Shown in pieces: positions 42,902-51,500 of a stretch of 64,000 nt of DNA. The notes below the pieces were generated by a model. It did not search any database, was not told the origin of the DNA, and was given only the letters and a program-made list of their open reading frames with translations. The stretch comes from Candidatus Gastranaerophilales bacterium HUM_12 (lineage in GTDB: Bacteria > Cyanobacteriota > Vampirovibrionia > Gastranaerophilales > Gastranaerophilaceae). The translations under genes and the position numbers were made by a program. The stretch's first letter is position 1; every line of letters begins with the position of its first letter. The DNA lies in assembly GCA_002102825.1 (NCBI GenBank), contig DABJ01000027.1, forward strand, positions 33,907 through 97,906, in the 5' to 3' direction.

Positions 42902-44569
42902 TTAGATTTCGAATAAACTGTGAAGTCGTTCTTGAATGTCTTCTTCGTCAAGTTCTTCTGTTAATCGGTTTAAGTCGATTGCCATCTGGTAATAGTTGGC
43001 GGCATCGTTTGTGAAGCCCATTTCTTGACTTGCTCGCCCTGCGTTAAAATATGCAAGAGTGTAGTTCGGATTTAGTGCAATTGCTTCTTCAAAGTATTCT
43101 AATGCTTCTTCTGCATCTGCAAGTCCGTCAAGGTATAGAATTCCTAAATTGTTCTGAGCATATTCGTTTTCCGGATTCAATTCTACGGCTTTATGGTAAG
43201 CAACAAGAGCTTCTTCAAGGTAATCCTTTTCCCAAAGAGCTATACCGACTTTTGAATATGCTCTAAAATCTTCAGGATTTAGTGTGATTGCATCACAGTA
43301 TGAACGAATAGCTTTATCTAAATCATAATCTGCCATATATATATCACCTAGTGCGATATACAAGTCATAGTTTTTAGGGTCAAGAATAATTCCTGCTTGA
43401 TATGTGGAGATTGCTGCTTCTGCGTTTCCTTTGTTCTCTGCAAAAATAGAGCCTAAAGCTTGGCACACAATAGATGTCCACTCAGGATCCGGATTTATTG
43501 AAATCGCTTTTTGGTAATGTTCAATTGCATCGTCATAAAGTTCTGCTTTTGCATAAGCATATCCTAATGAATTGTTAAAGAACGGATTATCTGGTTCTTT
43601 TTCAACTGCAAGCTTGAATGCACTTACTGAATTCAATTTATCATTTTTAGACATGTATAAGTGTCCAAGTTCATAATAAATTTGAGCGGTATCAACATCA
43701 AATTCTAATAACTTTTCGTAGCAATCAATTGCTTCATTTGTATTTTCAGGGAAATAGGTTTGAAGAATTGTTGCAAGTTTCACTAATACTGCGCGATTTA
43801 GTGGATTTGCCTCCAAAACTTTTCTGTAGCAATCAACAGTTGTATCAATGTTTTTATTTTGAAGAGCAATATCACCAATTTTGTTGTAATAGTATTCAGT
43901 ATTAGTCGTTTTTTCTATTGCGTCTTTGTAAACTTCTTCTGCTTTGTCAAACATCTTGAATTTTTCAAAAAATTTTCCAACAGTGTTGTAAGAAAAGATT
44001 GAAACATCATTCGACATGTTCTTGTAGAACATTTTCATTGTTGGTCTGTCCCATGCAAGCATGATACTTCCAGTTAAGAAATAGTACAAAAATCCTGCAT
44101 AATCTTTTAAAGTTCCATTTTGAGAATTGATTTTTTGCAAAATAGATTGAGACAGAATCATTCTCGGACGGCCGGAATTCAACTTGTTCATGTCGATTGC
44201 AGATTTGAATTCTTTTTCTGCAGACTGAAAATCTTGAGCTAATTGCATGAAATAGCCTGTATAAAGGTGTGCATCTTTATTTCTTGGGGAAAGAGATATC
44301 GCAGTTTTGCATTGCTCAATTGCTGTATTTATGCTGATTTGTCCTTGTTCCCACATTAAAGTCGCCAAACGATAGTAAGTTTCAGGTATAGTCGGGTCAT
44401 ATTTAACCGCATCGACATAATGTTCGATTGCTTCTTGCAGGTCATAATTTCTTTGCCCGATTAGATATTTTTCGTGAGCAATTCTTGCTTTTTCTAATGA
44501 GTTCTGCGCTCTTTCTTTATTTTCTAAACTGTCTGTGCCTATCATTGGCATTAAAACTTGTTCTGACAT
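42902..44569 (-). CDS. TPR-repeat protein
   Basis: The 555-residue protein is built almost entirely of tetratricopeptide repeats; I count at least ten, with the usual A-x-x-x-Y and P/NP features (for example YELGHLYMSKNDKLNSVSAFKLAVEKEPDNPFF and DLYIALGDIYMADYDLDKAIRSYCDAITLNPEDF). TPRs bind protein partners. No signal peptide or catalytic domain is visible, so it is probably a cytoplasmic scaffold. Its partner cannot be told from the neighbours. Confidence 0.85.
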   Translation of the reverse strand: MSEQVLMPMIGTDSLENKERAQNSLEKARIAHEKYLIGQRNYDLQEAIEHYVDAVKYDPTIPETYYRLATLMWEQGQISINTAIEQCKTAISLSPRNKDAHLYTGYFMQLAQDFQSAEKEFKSAIDMNKLNSGRPRMILSQSILQKINSQNGTLKDYAGFLYYFLTGSIMLAWDRPTMKMFYKNMSNDVSIFSYNTVGKFFEKFKMFDKAEEVYKDAIEKTTNTEYYYNKIGDIALQNKNIDTTVDCYRKVLEANPLNRAVLVKLATILQTYFPENTNEAIDCYEKLLEFDVDTAQIYYELGHLYMSKNDKLNSVSAFKLAVEKEPDNPFFNNSLGYAYAKAELYDDAIEHYQKAISINPDPEWTSIVCQALGSIFAENKGNAEAAISTYQAGIILDPKNYDLYIALGDIYMADYDLDKAIRSYCDAITLNPEDFRAYSKVGIALWEKDYLEEALVAYHKAVELNPENEYAQNNLGILYLDGLADAEEALEYFEEAIALNPNYTLAYFNAGRASQEMGFTNDAANYYQMAIDLNRLTEELDEEDIQERLHSLFEI

Positions 44570-44689
44570 TTTGAAGCTCCAATATACTATATAGATTTAC
44601 ATGACATGTCGTGGGTAAATTTTATATCTTTAATACATGGAAGAATTTCTCATACATTTGTACTAGATGGTTGGAGTATTTTCTATATT

Positions 44690-44723
44690 AAAAAATCCGA
44701 CAAACATAATGCCTGTCGAATTT
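44690..44723 (-). terminator. Terminator after the BI-1 family gene
   Basis: On the minus strand AATTCGACA pairs with TGTCGGATT (one G-T), then T6. It lies about 30 bases past the stop of the BI-1 gene. Confidence 0.75.
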
Positions 44724-44751
44724 TGAGTTTCTTTAATAAATTTTTTTTAGA

Positions 44752-45498
44752 TTAATTATTTCTGCTTTGTATTTTTGCAAGTAGGTTAAGAATTTCAATA
44801 TACAACCAAACGATTGTAACCATTAAAGCAAATCCGCCGTACCATTCAAAATATTTATCAACGTTGCCTGCAAATTTTTCAATGAAGTCGAAATCAACAA
44901 TTAGATTGAAAGATGCAATTGCTACAACAACCACACTGAAACCAATTCCTAGTAATGAATTAGAGAATAATCCTGGGATTGAGATATGGAAGAATGACAA
45001 AATGAGTTGAAGCATGTAAATTCCAAAAACTGCTAGGGTAGAGTTAAATATAACCATTCTGAACTTATCAGTGCATTTAATTACTTTAGTTTTGTACAAC
45101 AAGAACATGCCAAATAATGCAAAAACTGTCCCCATAGCTGCTTGAGAAGCGATTCCCGGGAAATATTGGTTAAGCAAAGCAGAATAACTCCCTAAGAATA
45201 ATCCCTCACACATTGCATATAGTGGAGTTGTTATTGCAAGCATTTTATTTTTTGGTGCAAAACAGATTATTAAGCATAAAATTAAACCTCCGAAAGTTCC
45301 GACATTTCGAAGAATTGCAACTTTATCGGCAAAACCGGCAAGTTGTAAATACCAAGTGTACGCAAAAGTCAATGCTAAAAATAAACCAAGCATGCAGGTT
45401 TTTATAATTGTTCCATTGATTGTCATGACATGCTCAAGTTCAAGTCCGTTATCGAAAGTTGATTTAAAACTTCTTTCTCCTAAAACAGGATTAGCCAT
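44752..45498 (-). CDS. Bax inhibitor-1/YccA-family membrane protein
   Basis: The 248-residue protein has about seven hydrophobic helices and the order of the BI-1 family YccA/YetJ-like group: an N-terminal soluble stretch (GERSFKSTFDN), then helices including GGLILCLIICFAP, GTVFALFGMFLLY and LIVDFDFIEKFAGNVDKYFEWYGGFALMVTIVWLYIEILNLL. The DFD segment matches the di-aspartyl pH sensor of YetJ-type calcium leak channels. It is inserted in the inner membrane. It is monocistronic and has its own terminator. Confidence 0.88.
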   Translation of the reverse strand: MANPVLGERSFKSTFDNGLELEHVMTINGTIIKTCMLGLFLALTFAYTWYLQLAGFADKVAILRNVGTFGGLILCLIICFAPKNKMLAITTPLYAMCEGLFLGSYSALLNQYFPGIASQAAMGTVFALFGMFLLYKTKVIKCTDKFRMVIFNSTLAVFGIYMLQLILSFFHISIPGLFSNSLLGIGFSVVVVAIASFNLIVDFDFIEKFAGNVDKYFEWYGGFALMVTIVWLYIEILNLLAKIQSRNN

Positions 45499-45595
45499 AT
45501 TAAGCTCCTTTCTTATAAATATCCTCTAAATCACTCACATATTAGCATATAAAATAAAAATCTCAATTGTTCTAAAAATTTTTTTGAAAAAGGAC

Positions 45596-45624
45596 TTTAC
45601 AATAATTTTTTTTTGTTATACACT
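45596..45624 (+). promoter_or_regulatory. Promoter of tRNA-Asn
   Basis: TTTACA and TACACT are separated by 17 bases, about ten bases upstream of the tRNA. Confidence 0.6.
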
Positions 45625-45634
45625 AATTACATAA

Positions 45635-45706
45635 TCCTCAGTAGCTCAATGGCGGAGCATTCGACTGTTAATCGAAGGGTTGCTGGTTCGAGTCCAGCCT
45701 GGGGAG
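45635..45706 (+). tRNA. tRNA-Asn (GTT)
   Basis: The acceptor TCCTCAG pairs with CTGGGGA, discriminator G, with no encoded CCA. The D arm GCTC/GAGC, anticodon loop CTGTTAA (GTT) and T arm GCTGG with TTCGAGT loop are intact. Unlike tRNA-Asp in this window, the CCA must be added after transcription. Confidence 0.97.
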
Positions 45707-45719
45707 TTTTTTCTATATT

Positions 45720-45750
45720 TAGGGGTTGAATCAGGTTCAAGCCCTTTTTT
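45720..45750 (+). terminator. tRNA-Asn terminator
   Basis: GGGGTTGAA pairs with TTCAAGCCC with one mismatch around a five-base loop, then a T run. Confidence 0.7.
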
Positions 45751-45894
45751 AATGCCTGTTTCTCTAACTGAAAAGATTAAATCTTCAAACAAACTCAATT
45801 TTTCAATGTGCTTGTACGGAGAACCCGGTGTATTTTTTGAGTCATTTCAATTCTGGCGGGTAGTTATATTATTGGGGAAAGTTGCCTTTGTGTG

Positions 45895-46081
45895 CGAGTT
45901 TGAGGCTAAAATGCAGATTATTAAAAGAAAAAAGGATAATTCCAAGGATAAGAAAAGGATAAATTGGATATTTTTTATATTACATTTCTTTAGACATGGG
46001 AAGAGGCAACAAACTCCAATAATACTAACAATTTCCCTAATTCCTTATGATTACATATTTATAAAACTATCCTTCTACTTA
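45895..46081. repeat. Long direct repeat, copy 1
   Basis: About 187 bases that match 48295-48480 closely, including a nearly exact 70-base core (45895-45965 versus 48295-48365). The two copies bracket the 672-aa gene. The left edge shares a 20-base exact match (45886-45905) with 33686-33705 near tRNA-Asp. No inverted termini or transposase are seen. Confidence 0.9.
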
Positions 46082-46114
46082 TAATCAGTATAATTAATTT
46101 TACTAATCAAAACC

Positions 46115-48133
46115 CTACATTTCATTCAAATTTATTATAGAGGATTTTGGTTTTTCGACTTTTGGTTTTTCTATAGGATTAAATATTTCATATAAACACG
46201 AAGTAAAAGTTGTGTTTCCGTCAAATTTACATTCTTGAGTGATTGTATCAATATAAATTTTATCTTCGCCAGAAGAACCTATAATTTTCATTTCTTTATT
46301 TTCATTTGGATAGTTTTTAAGATTAAGCTTATTCATGTTTTGACCAACATATATAGGCATATCAGGATTACCAAGCTCTTTTGTAAAATTCTTAGCATAC
46401 GCAAATATCAAATCTTTAATTTTATTATTAATACTTTCTTTTATATAATCTTTTTTGAGTTCAATATTATCTAACACCAATGCTGGTTTATTCTCAATTT
46501 CTGCAATATAACACATAGTATTACCAACAGGTTTATCATTAACTAAAACTTCCATTCCAGAAATCATTTTATTTTTTATATAATTAGGTGCTATAGCTTG
46601 TCTCGTGCCTGTTCCTATTGCTGTGCAACAGGAAGCATCAATACCTAAAAATAATGAATGAGAAACATTATTCATATCAACTTGTTGTACAGTTAATTGT
46701 ATATTGTTAGTATTCGGATTTTTCTGTAATAAAAGCATTTTTTGTTTAAGTTTTAAAATCCAGCTTTCAAAAGTTTTTCTTGCCATAGTTGCGTCAGGAT
46801 TTTTATCAGGACTTTTCCAAAAAGAATTCTTTTTCATAAATTCACTAATAATATCAATCAATTCAGGCAATTCTTTAGCTGATATCCGTTGGTTATCTTT
46901 ACAAAGTTTTAAAGCTTGATTATTAATATCTGAATAAAGACTATATAATGAATTTTGAGTATTTAATTTATAACCTTTTATGCTTATTTCTTCAAATAAT
47001 TTTGCTTTCTTATCTATTGAAAGAATTCCCAATATAGGAGATGTCAAAATTTCTTCTAAATTATTTATTATATCATTTTGTTTATCTTCATCTGTTATAT
47101 TTTTTTGTAATTTCGATTTTGGGTCAAATTTAGTCCATCTATTAAAATTTATCCCCGATTTTTCAAATTGAACTTTTGTCGCTTTATTTTGAGGAAGTTC
47201 TAGTAAAACCTCTCTCACAGTCTTATTTGGACTTTGGTTAAGAATTGTGAGCAACTGATTATAAGGAGATTTAAAATCTTCCTTTGAAGTAAACATTTTT
47301 GATAAGTACTTATTATTTCTAAAATCCACTTGTTTGCAAACATTACCGTTTGAGTCAGTCCTTACAATATCATTCAATATATTTTGTAATTCATTAATAT
47401 TGTTTTTTTTATTATATTTATTTAATACTGACTCTAAAATATCATAAGAATTCTGCATAATATAAAAAAACTTAGCTAATTCAATTTTATAAGGATAATC
47501 TGTAATTGATTCTTTTACTAAATTTTTATTTTTATCTGTTAAATTATTTATATCTTTAATTAAATTGTCTTTATTATCAATTATATGAAACTGTTTTTTT
47601 AAGTTAGTGATTTGAGTTTGCCTGTTTTTATATTGCAAACTTTCTGTTGGATTTGTTAATTCCAATAACTTTTGATACAAAGGGTGATTTGTACTTATAT
47701 CGCCAATTGTATCTATATAACTTTCGACATTTTCAAACTTTTTGTCAAACGATGCGATAAAAGATTTTTTCCCAAGAATTTTTACTGTATTTAATACTTT
47801 TTTAGGCTTTTTAAAAATTAACTGTTCTATTTCGTCATTAGTAACTTTATGCGAGAATGATGACAAAAAATCACGCCTATTAAACCCTGCAAGCCTGATA
47901 TCCATAAGAGTTTTAGCCTGTTCGACTCTATTTAATTTATCTCTTATAAAATTAATTGTATATTTTTTAGGATATCCCAATTCCAAAATCTTAAGAAATC
48001 TGTCTGTAGTTAAATTTGTACTTCCTAAATTACTGCCAAAATATATATTTGATTTATTTTGACGATAAATGTTAGATTTATTTCGAATATTATTATGGGG
48101 AGTATATCCATAATAAAGGGGTGAAATATTCAT
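46115..48133 (-). CDS. Large hypothetical protein with N-terminal Y-F-G-S motif, GNAT-like C-terminus
   Basis: This 672-residue protein begins with an Asn/Ser-rich stretch ending NIYFGSN (residues 29-35), the N-terminal motif seen elsewhere in this window, and has no signal peptide. Most of the middle is helical and Lys/Asn-rich, unrecognised. Near the C-terminus, FLGIDASCCTAIGTGTRQAI, VGNTMCYIAEIENKPALVLDNIEL and PDMPIYVGQNMNKLN resemble GNAT-acetyltransferase order, with a prominent Cys-Cys. Function unknown. It is flanked on both sides by ~187-bp direct repeats and sits beside tRNA-Asn, which suggests it was inserted or duplicated as a unit. Confidence 0.6.
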   Translation of the reverse strand: MNISPLYYGYTPHNNIRNKSNIYRQNKSNIYFGSNLGSTNLTTDRFLKILELGYPKKYTINFIRDKLNRVEQAKTLMDIRLAGFNRRDFLSSFSHKVTNDEIEQLIFKKPKKVLNTVKILGKKSFIASFDKKFENVESYIDTIGDISTNHPLYQKLLELTNPTESLQYKNRQTQITNLKKQFHIIDNKDNLIKDINNLTDKNKNLVKESITDYPYKIELAKFFYIMQNSYDILESVLNKYNKKNNINELQNILNDIVRTDSNGNVCKQVDFRNNKYLSKMFTSKEDFKSPYNQLLTILNQSPNKTVREVLLELPQNKATKVQFEKSGINFNRWTKFDPKSKLQKNITDEDKQNDIINNLEEILTSPILGILSIDKKAKLFEEISIKGYKLNTQNSLYSLYSDINNQALKLCKDNQRISAKELPELIDIISEFMKKNSFWKSPDKNPDATMARKTFESWILKLKQKMLLLQKNPNTNNIQLTVQQVDMNNVSHSLFLGIDASCCTAIGTGTRQAIAPNYIKNKMISGMEVLVNDKPVGNTMCYIAEIENKPALVLDNIELKKDYIKESINNKIKDLIFAYAKNFTKELGNPDMPIYVGQNMNKLNLKNYPNENKEMKIIGSSGEDKIYIDTITQECKFDGNTTFTSCLYEIFNPIEKPKVEKPKSSIINLNEM

Positions 48134-48294
48134 ATTAAAATTAAAACCGAAAAAAATAATTTTTGCTATTTTTTATTAAATGCGATTTATTTCTCCCTTT
48201 AAGAATTTTACAATTGTTGTGTGCCAAAAAATTTTTATTCAAAAATGTAATGGTTATTATCCATTTTTAACCTCTATAAACTTCAAAAAACAAT

Positions 48295-48480
48295 CGAGTT
48301 TGAGGCTGAAATGCAGAATATTAAAAGAAAAAAGGATAATTCCAAGGATAAGAAAAGGATAAATCGGATATTTTCTATATTACATTTTTTCAGACATGGA
48401 AGTGGCAACAATCCCCAATAATACTAACCTTTTCCCCAATAGCTTAACTTTACATATTTATAAATCTATCCTTCTCTTTA
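48295..48480. repeat. Long direct repeat, copy 2
   Basis: Second copy of the repeat at 45895-46081, same orientation, exactly 2400 bases from the first, on the other side of the 672-aa gene. Confidence 0.9.
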
Positions 48481-48994
48481 TATGTACTGATTTTCTATTA
48501 TTGTTTGGAATATCGGCTTTAGTTTTATATCAAAGTTTTTATCTTTATATGTGATTAGTACGTTTTAACATTTCTAACCAAAATAATTTTCCGGTAGTTT
48601 TCTTTAAAAAATGAACTTATTTGTCCTTGTTTAGGCCTAAAAACAAACTATTTCAAAAGAGAGCTACGACAATTACTATTTGTTTTTAAAACAAAAATTT
48701 ATGCCGAAGGGAAAACCAAGCTAACGAAGTTTAAAACGAACATTATGGCAAAATACAGGCATTAATGTGGGAAATTACAATAAGCTTGAAATCTTAATCT
48801 AATTGAAATCTTTATCCTGTTACTATAACAAAATATTCGCTAAGAGGCCGCTGACGCGAGTTTGCAGGTATGTTCAAGTGTATTAGCATAACTTTTTTTA
48901 CAATTAGAACTCTAATTCTCTTAAAACTCGCGTGAACAGTGACAAAAAAGATTTTTATAATAAATACTACACTAGAATCGGATATTTACATTGG
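48481..48994. other. Gene-free stretch before the 4-hydroxybutyrate island
   Basis: No credible gene is seen. Bases 48854-48863 and 48924-48933 form a 10-bp perfect inverted repeat (ACGCGAGTTT/AAACTCGCGT). The left arm falls within the island-bracketing repeat at 48811-48880. Scattered short in-frame fragments are broken by stops. Confidence 0.6.
48811..48880. repeat. Island-bracketing repeat, left copy
   Basis: About 70 bases similar (roughly 75-80 percent by eye, one single-base indel) to 56119-56186. The best-conserved parts are CAAAATATTC and the GCCRCTGACRCGARTTTGCA core. The two copies enclose the entire two-component/4-hydroxybutyrate cluster in the same orientation. Confidence 0.7.
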
Positions 48995-49669
48995 CTACTT
49001 CATAAAATATACCATGCAAGGGCGGCCGCCGGTATCGTAATTTATTTGTTCTATAACTTCACCGTTTTTTGTTAAATAGTGCATGTATTTTCGAACCGTA
49101 ACTTTTGAAATATCCAAAAATGCTGCAATTTGTTCTGATGTATGTCCGCTATTTGTATCTTCTCTTAAGTATTTACGGATTTTGTCTAATGTCTTTTCTT
49201 GAATACCTTTTGGAAGTTCAAAATTATTATTCCCCAAATGTTCGCTATTCATAATTTCATCAATTTTTTTCTGATCCAGAACGCAAACATTATTTTTTTG
49301 AACTCTACACTCAACGAATTTGTCCAGTGCTTGTTGAAATCGTTCTTGTACAAAAGGTTTGACAAGGTAATCAATGACCCCAAAGTTTAAAACCGTATCA
49401 AGGGTCTTTTTATCATTTGATGCCGTAACCATAATTATATCAGTATTAATTTCTTCCGTTCTGATTTTTTTTAGCAAAGATAAACCATCTAACACTGGCA
49501 TATAAACATCAAGGATAGCCAAATCCACTTGATTTTCTGACAAATATTTGAACGCATCATTCCCGTTCCTGAAAGATTGAACAACATAAAAACGGGAATC
49601 TTGCTCAACATAATGAGTATTTATCATTGCAACCATAGGGTCATCTTCTACGATTAAAACCTTGTACAT
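48995..49669 (-). CDS. CitB/DcuR-family response regulator
   Basis: The 224-residue protein has a receiver domain (VEDDPMVAMI with acidic pocket, LAILDVYMP with the phospho-acceptor Asp, MVTAS, VKPF) and a C-terminal helix-turn-helix of CitB/DcuR type (KIRKYLREDTNSGHTSEQIAAFLDISKVTVRKYMHYLTKNGEVIEQI). Such regulators pair with CitA/DcuS kinases and control di- and tricarboxylate use. It is the last gene of the operon with the lactonase and kinase. A likely target is the divergent region between the CoA transferase and the semialdehyde dehydrogenase genes. Confidence 0.92.
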   Translation of the reverse strand: MYKVLIVEDDPMVAMINTHYVEQDSRFYVVQSFRNGNDAFKYLSENQVDLAILDVYMPVLDGLSLLKKIRTEEINTDIIMVTASNDKKTLDTVLNFGVIDYLVKPFVQERFQQALDKFVECRVQKNNVCVLDQKKIDEIMNSEHLGNNNFELPKGIQEKTLDKIRKYLREDTNSGHTSEQIAAFLDISKVTVRKYMHYLTKNGEVIEQINYDTGGRPCMVYFMK

Positions 49670-49679
49670 TTATTACCTC

Positions 49680-50483
49680 TTATTCATAATATTTAGGTGC
49701 TAATTTCATTGTTTGGAAAAATTTCCAATCGTGAGCAGGAAAGACTTTTGCATCATATTTTTTAGCCAAACGTCTTACTTTTTCGATTGATTTTAAGAAA
49801 CTTACACTATCATACATAAAACCGCTCATTTTTGCAGGTGGTCCAAAAATTTCTGATGTATAAACACAATCTTGAGGAAGAATTATAGTTTGTCCTTCAA
49901 GATGAACAACAAGCCCTAAGAGATTTGGAGTATGACCGGCAAGACAAACTACTTCAACCCCTTTTGCAAGTTCAAAATCTTCATCAACCAAATGATATTG
50001 TTTTACGGGTGCTTCCAAATCTCCTTTTATATAACCGCCATGAGTTTCTCTATCAGGGTTCATGTGAACTTTTGCAAGTCCATATTTGTAATCTTCCCCA
50101 GGAACATAAACATCAGCGTGAGGGAATAAATTGATATTTCCTGCGTGGTCTAAGTGCATATGAGAAAGTACAACGGTTTTAATATCTTCCGGTTTAACAC
50201 CGCAAAGTTTAAGTTGATTTTCCAATCTTTCTTCTTCTTTTTGATAAAGCGGATAAACTTCTTGCATAGTTTTGGGCCAATAACCGTTCATGGCTTCAGG
50301 GTTTGAACCTGTGTCATATAAAATATAACCATCATCTGTTTCAATTAAATAAGCCATTACAGGCAGTTTAATCCATTCATTTTGAACATGCGGATTAGTG
50401 CGTGTTCCAAGTGTTGCACATGCAACAACGGTATTTTTATCGGTTTCTAAATACCCTGTATTTAGTGCATAAAGTTTCATCAT
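49680..50483 (-). CDS. Metallo-beta-lactamase-fold lactonase, AttM/BlcC/AHL-lactonase-like
   Basis: The 267-residue protein has HMHLDH (His108, His110, Asp112, His113), a later His in AGHTPN, an Asp in PQDCVY and PAHD near the end, the complete two-zinc set of quorum-quenching lactonases. GGYIKGDLE and the C-terminal FFQTMKLAPKYYE parallel AttM/BlcC of Agrobacterium, which opens gamma-butyrolactone to 4-hydroxybutyrate. The adjacent 4-hydroxybutyrate genes favour a butyrolactone substrate over an acyl-homoserine lactone. That is inference. Its ATG overlaps the kinase stop (ATGA), so the two are translationally coupled. Confidence 0.75.
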   Translation of the reverse strand: MMKLYALNTGYLETDKNTVVACATLGTRTNPHVQNEWIKLPVMAYLIETDDGYILYDTGSNPEAMNGYWPKTMQEVYPLYQKEEERLENQLKLCGVKPEDIKTVVLSHMHLDHAGNINLFPHADVYVPGEDYKYGLAKVHMNPDRETHGGYIKGDLEAPVKQYHLVDEDFELAKGVEVVCLAGHTPNLLGLVVHLEGQTIILPQDCVYTSEIFGPPAKMSGFMYDSVSFLKSIEKVRRLAKKYDAKVFPAHDWKFFQTMKLAPKYYE

Positions 50484-51466
50484 TTCCCTTCTTTCTTAAA
50501 TTTAACGGTGAATTTTGTTTCTATTTCCATTTCTGACGTAACTGAAATTTTACCGTTATAAGTCTCAATCAATGATTTAACAACAAAAAGTCCCGTTCCT
50601 CTAGAATTACTTTTTGTTGAAAATCCGTCTTTAAAAATTTTCTTCAAATTAGATTTTTTTATTCCGTTGCCATTATCGCTTACGACAATTTTTATTTCTT
50701 TTGGTGTTGATAAAATAGATACATATATTTTTTTGTTGGAAACATCTGTTGAATTTAGTGAATCCATCGCATTTTCGATTAAATTTCCAAGCACTGTTAT
50801 AAAAACATCTGACGGAATTCTTGTATCGTTTTCTTCCAGTGAACTTGATGAATCCAATGCAAAATGGATGCCGAGTTCTGATGCTCTAGCAAATTTTCCA
50901 ATCAAAAGAGCAGCAATAGATGGAATTTTAATTTGTTTAATAATGGTACTTATTATCTCTTTTTGTACCATACTGACATTCATAATGTATTCAACTGCTT
51001 CATCGTATTTTTTCATTTGGATTAAGCCCAAAATTACATGCAATTTATTCACAAAATCATGGTTATTAGCTCTCATTGATTCGACAAGATGTTTAACCCC
51101 GGTCAAATTTTCTGCAAGTTGTACGACCTCAGTTCTGTTTCTAAAAATAGCAAATGCTCCAACGATTTCACCATTATCATAAATTGGCATTCTATCAGAA
51201 ATTACGTAATCATTTTTTAATGATTTCATCTGCACATTGAATTCTTTTTTGCCTGTCGTTAAGAGTTCACCTAATCTTGATGCAGGATAAATCTCATTCA
51301 AATCTTTTCCGATAGGTTCACTTTCTGTTATATGCAGCATTGGAATTGCTGATTTGTTTATAAATATAACTTTTTTGTTTTTATCAATCGCTAAGATGCC
51401 TTCCTCTAGTGCCATAAGGATATCTTCACGCAATTTAAACATTTCAAGTAATTTATTTTCATCCAT
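50480..51466 (-). CDS. Soluble CitA/DcuS-type sensor histidine kinase
   Basis: The 328-residue protein has a PAS domain (about residues 15-115), the Spo0B-type phosphoacceptor box RANNHDFVNKLHVILGLIQ with the His, and a HATPase domain (NLIENAMDSL, DNGNGI, RGTGLFVVKSL). The periplasmic sensor and both membrane helices usual for CitA/DcuS are absent, and the Met start is followed at once by the PAS-linking helix. It would therefore sense a cytoplasmic signal. It follows the CoA transferase gene by 34 bases and overlaps the lactonase gene. Confidence 0.88.
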   Translation of the reverse strand: MDENKLLEMFKLREDILMALEEGILAIDKNKKVIFINKSAIPMLHITESEPIGKDLNEIYPASRLGELLTTGKKEFNVQMKSLKNDYVISDRMPIYDNGEIVGAFAIFRNRTEVVQLAENLTGVKHLVESMRANNHDFVNKLHVILGLIQMKKYDEAVEYIMNVSMVQKEIISTIIKQIKIPSIAALLIGKFARASELGIHFALDSSSSLEENDTRIPSDVFITVLGNLIENAMDSLNSTDVSNKKIYVSILSTPKEIKIVVSDNGNGIKKSNLKKIFKDGFSTKSNSRGTGLFVVKSLIETYNGKISVTSEMEIETKFTVKFKKEGK

Positions 51467-51500
51467 AATTTTATTTTACCTTGAAATTACAACTTTGCTA

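Noticed and set aside
45680..46084. A 134-codon plus-strand frame starting in tRNA-Asn
   Set aside because: Its start lies inside the tRNA (the typical MLVRVQPGE artefact), and it runs into the long direct repeat. No domain.
48650..48810. A broken coding fragment before the 4-hydroxybutyrate island
   Set aside because: Short plus-strand stretches are interrupted by TAA and show no recognisable family, so there is no support for a pseudogene.
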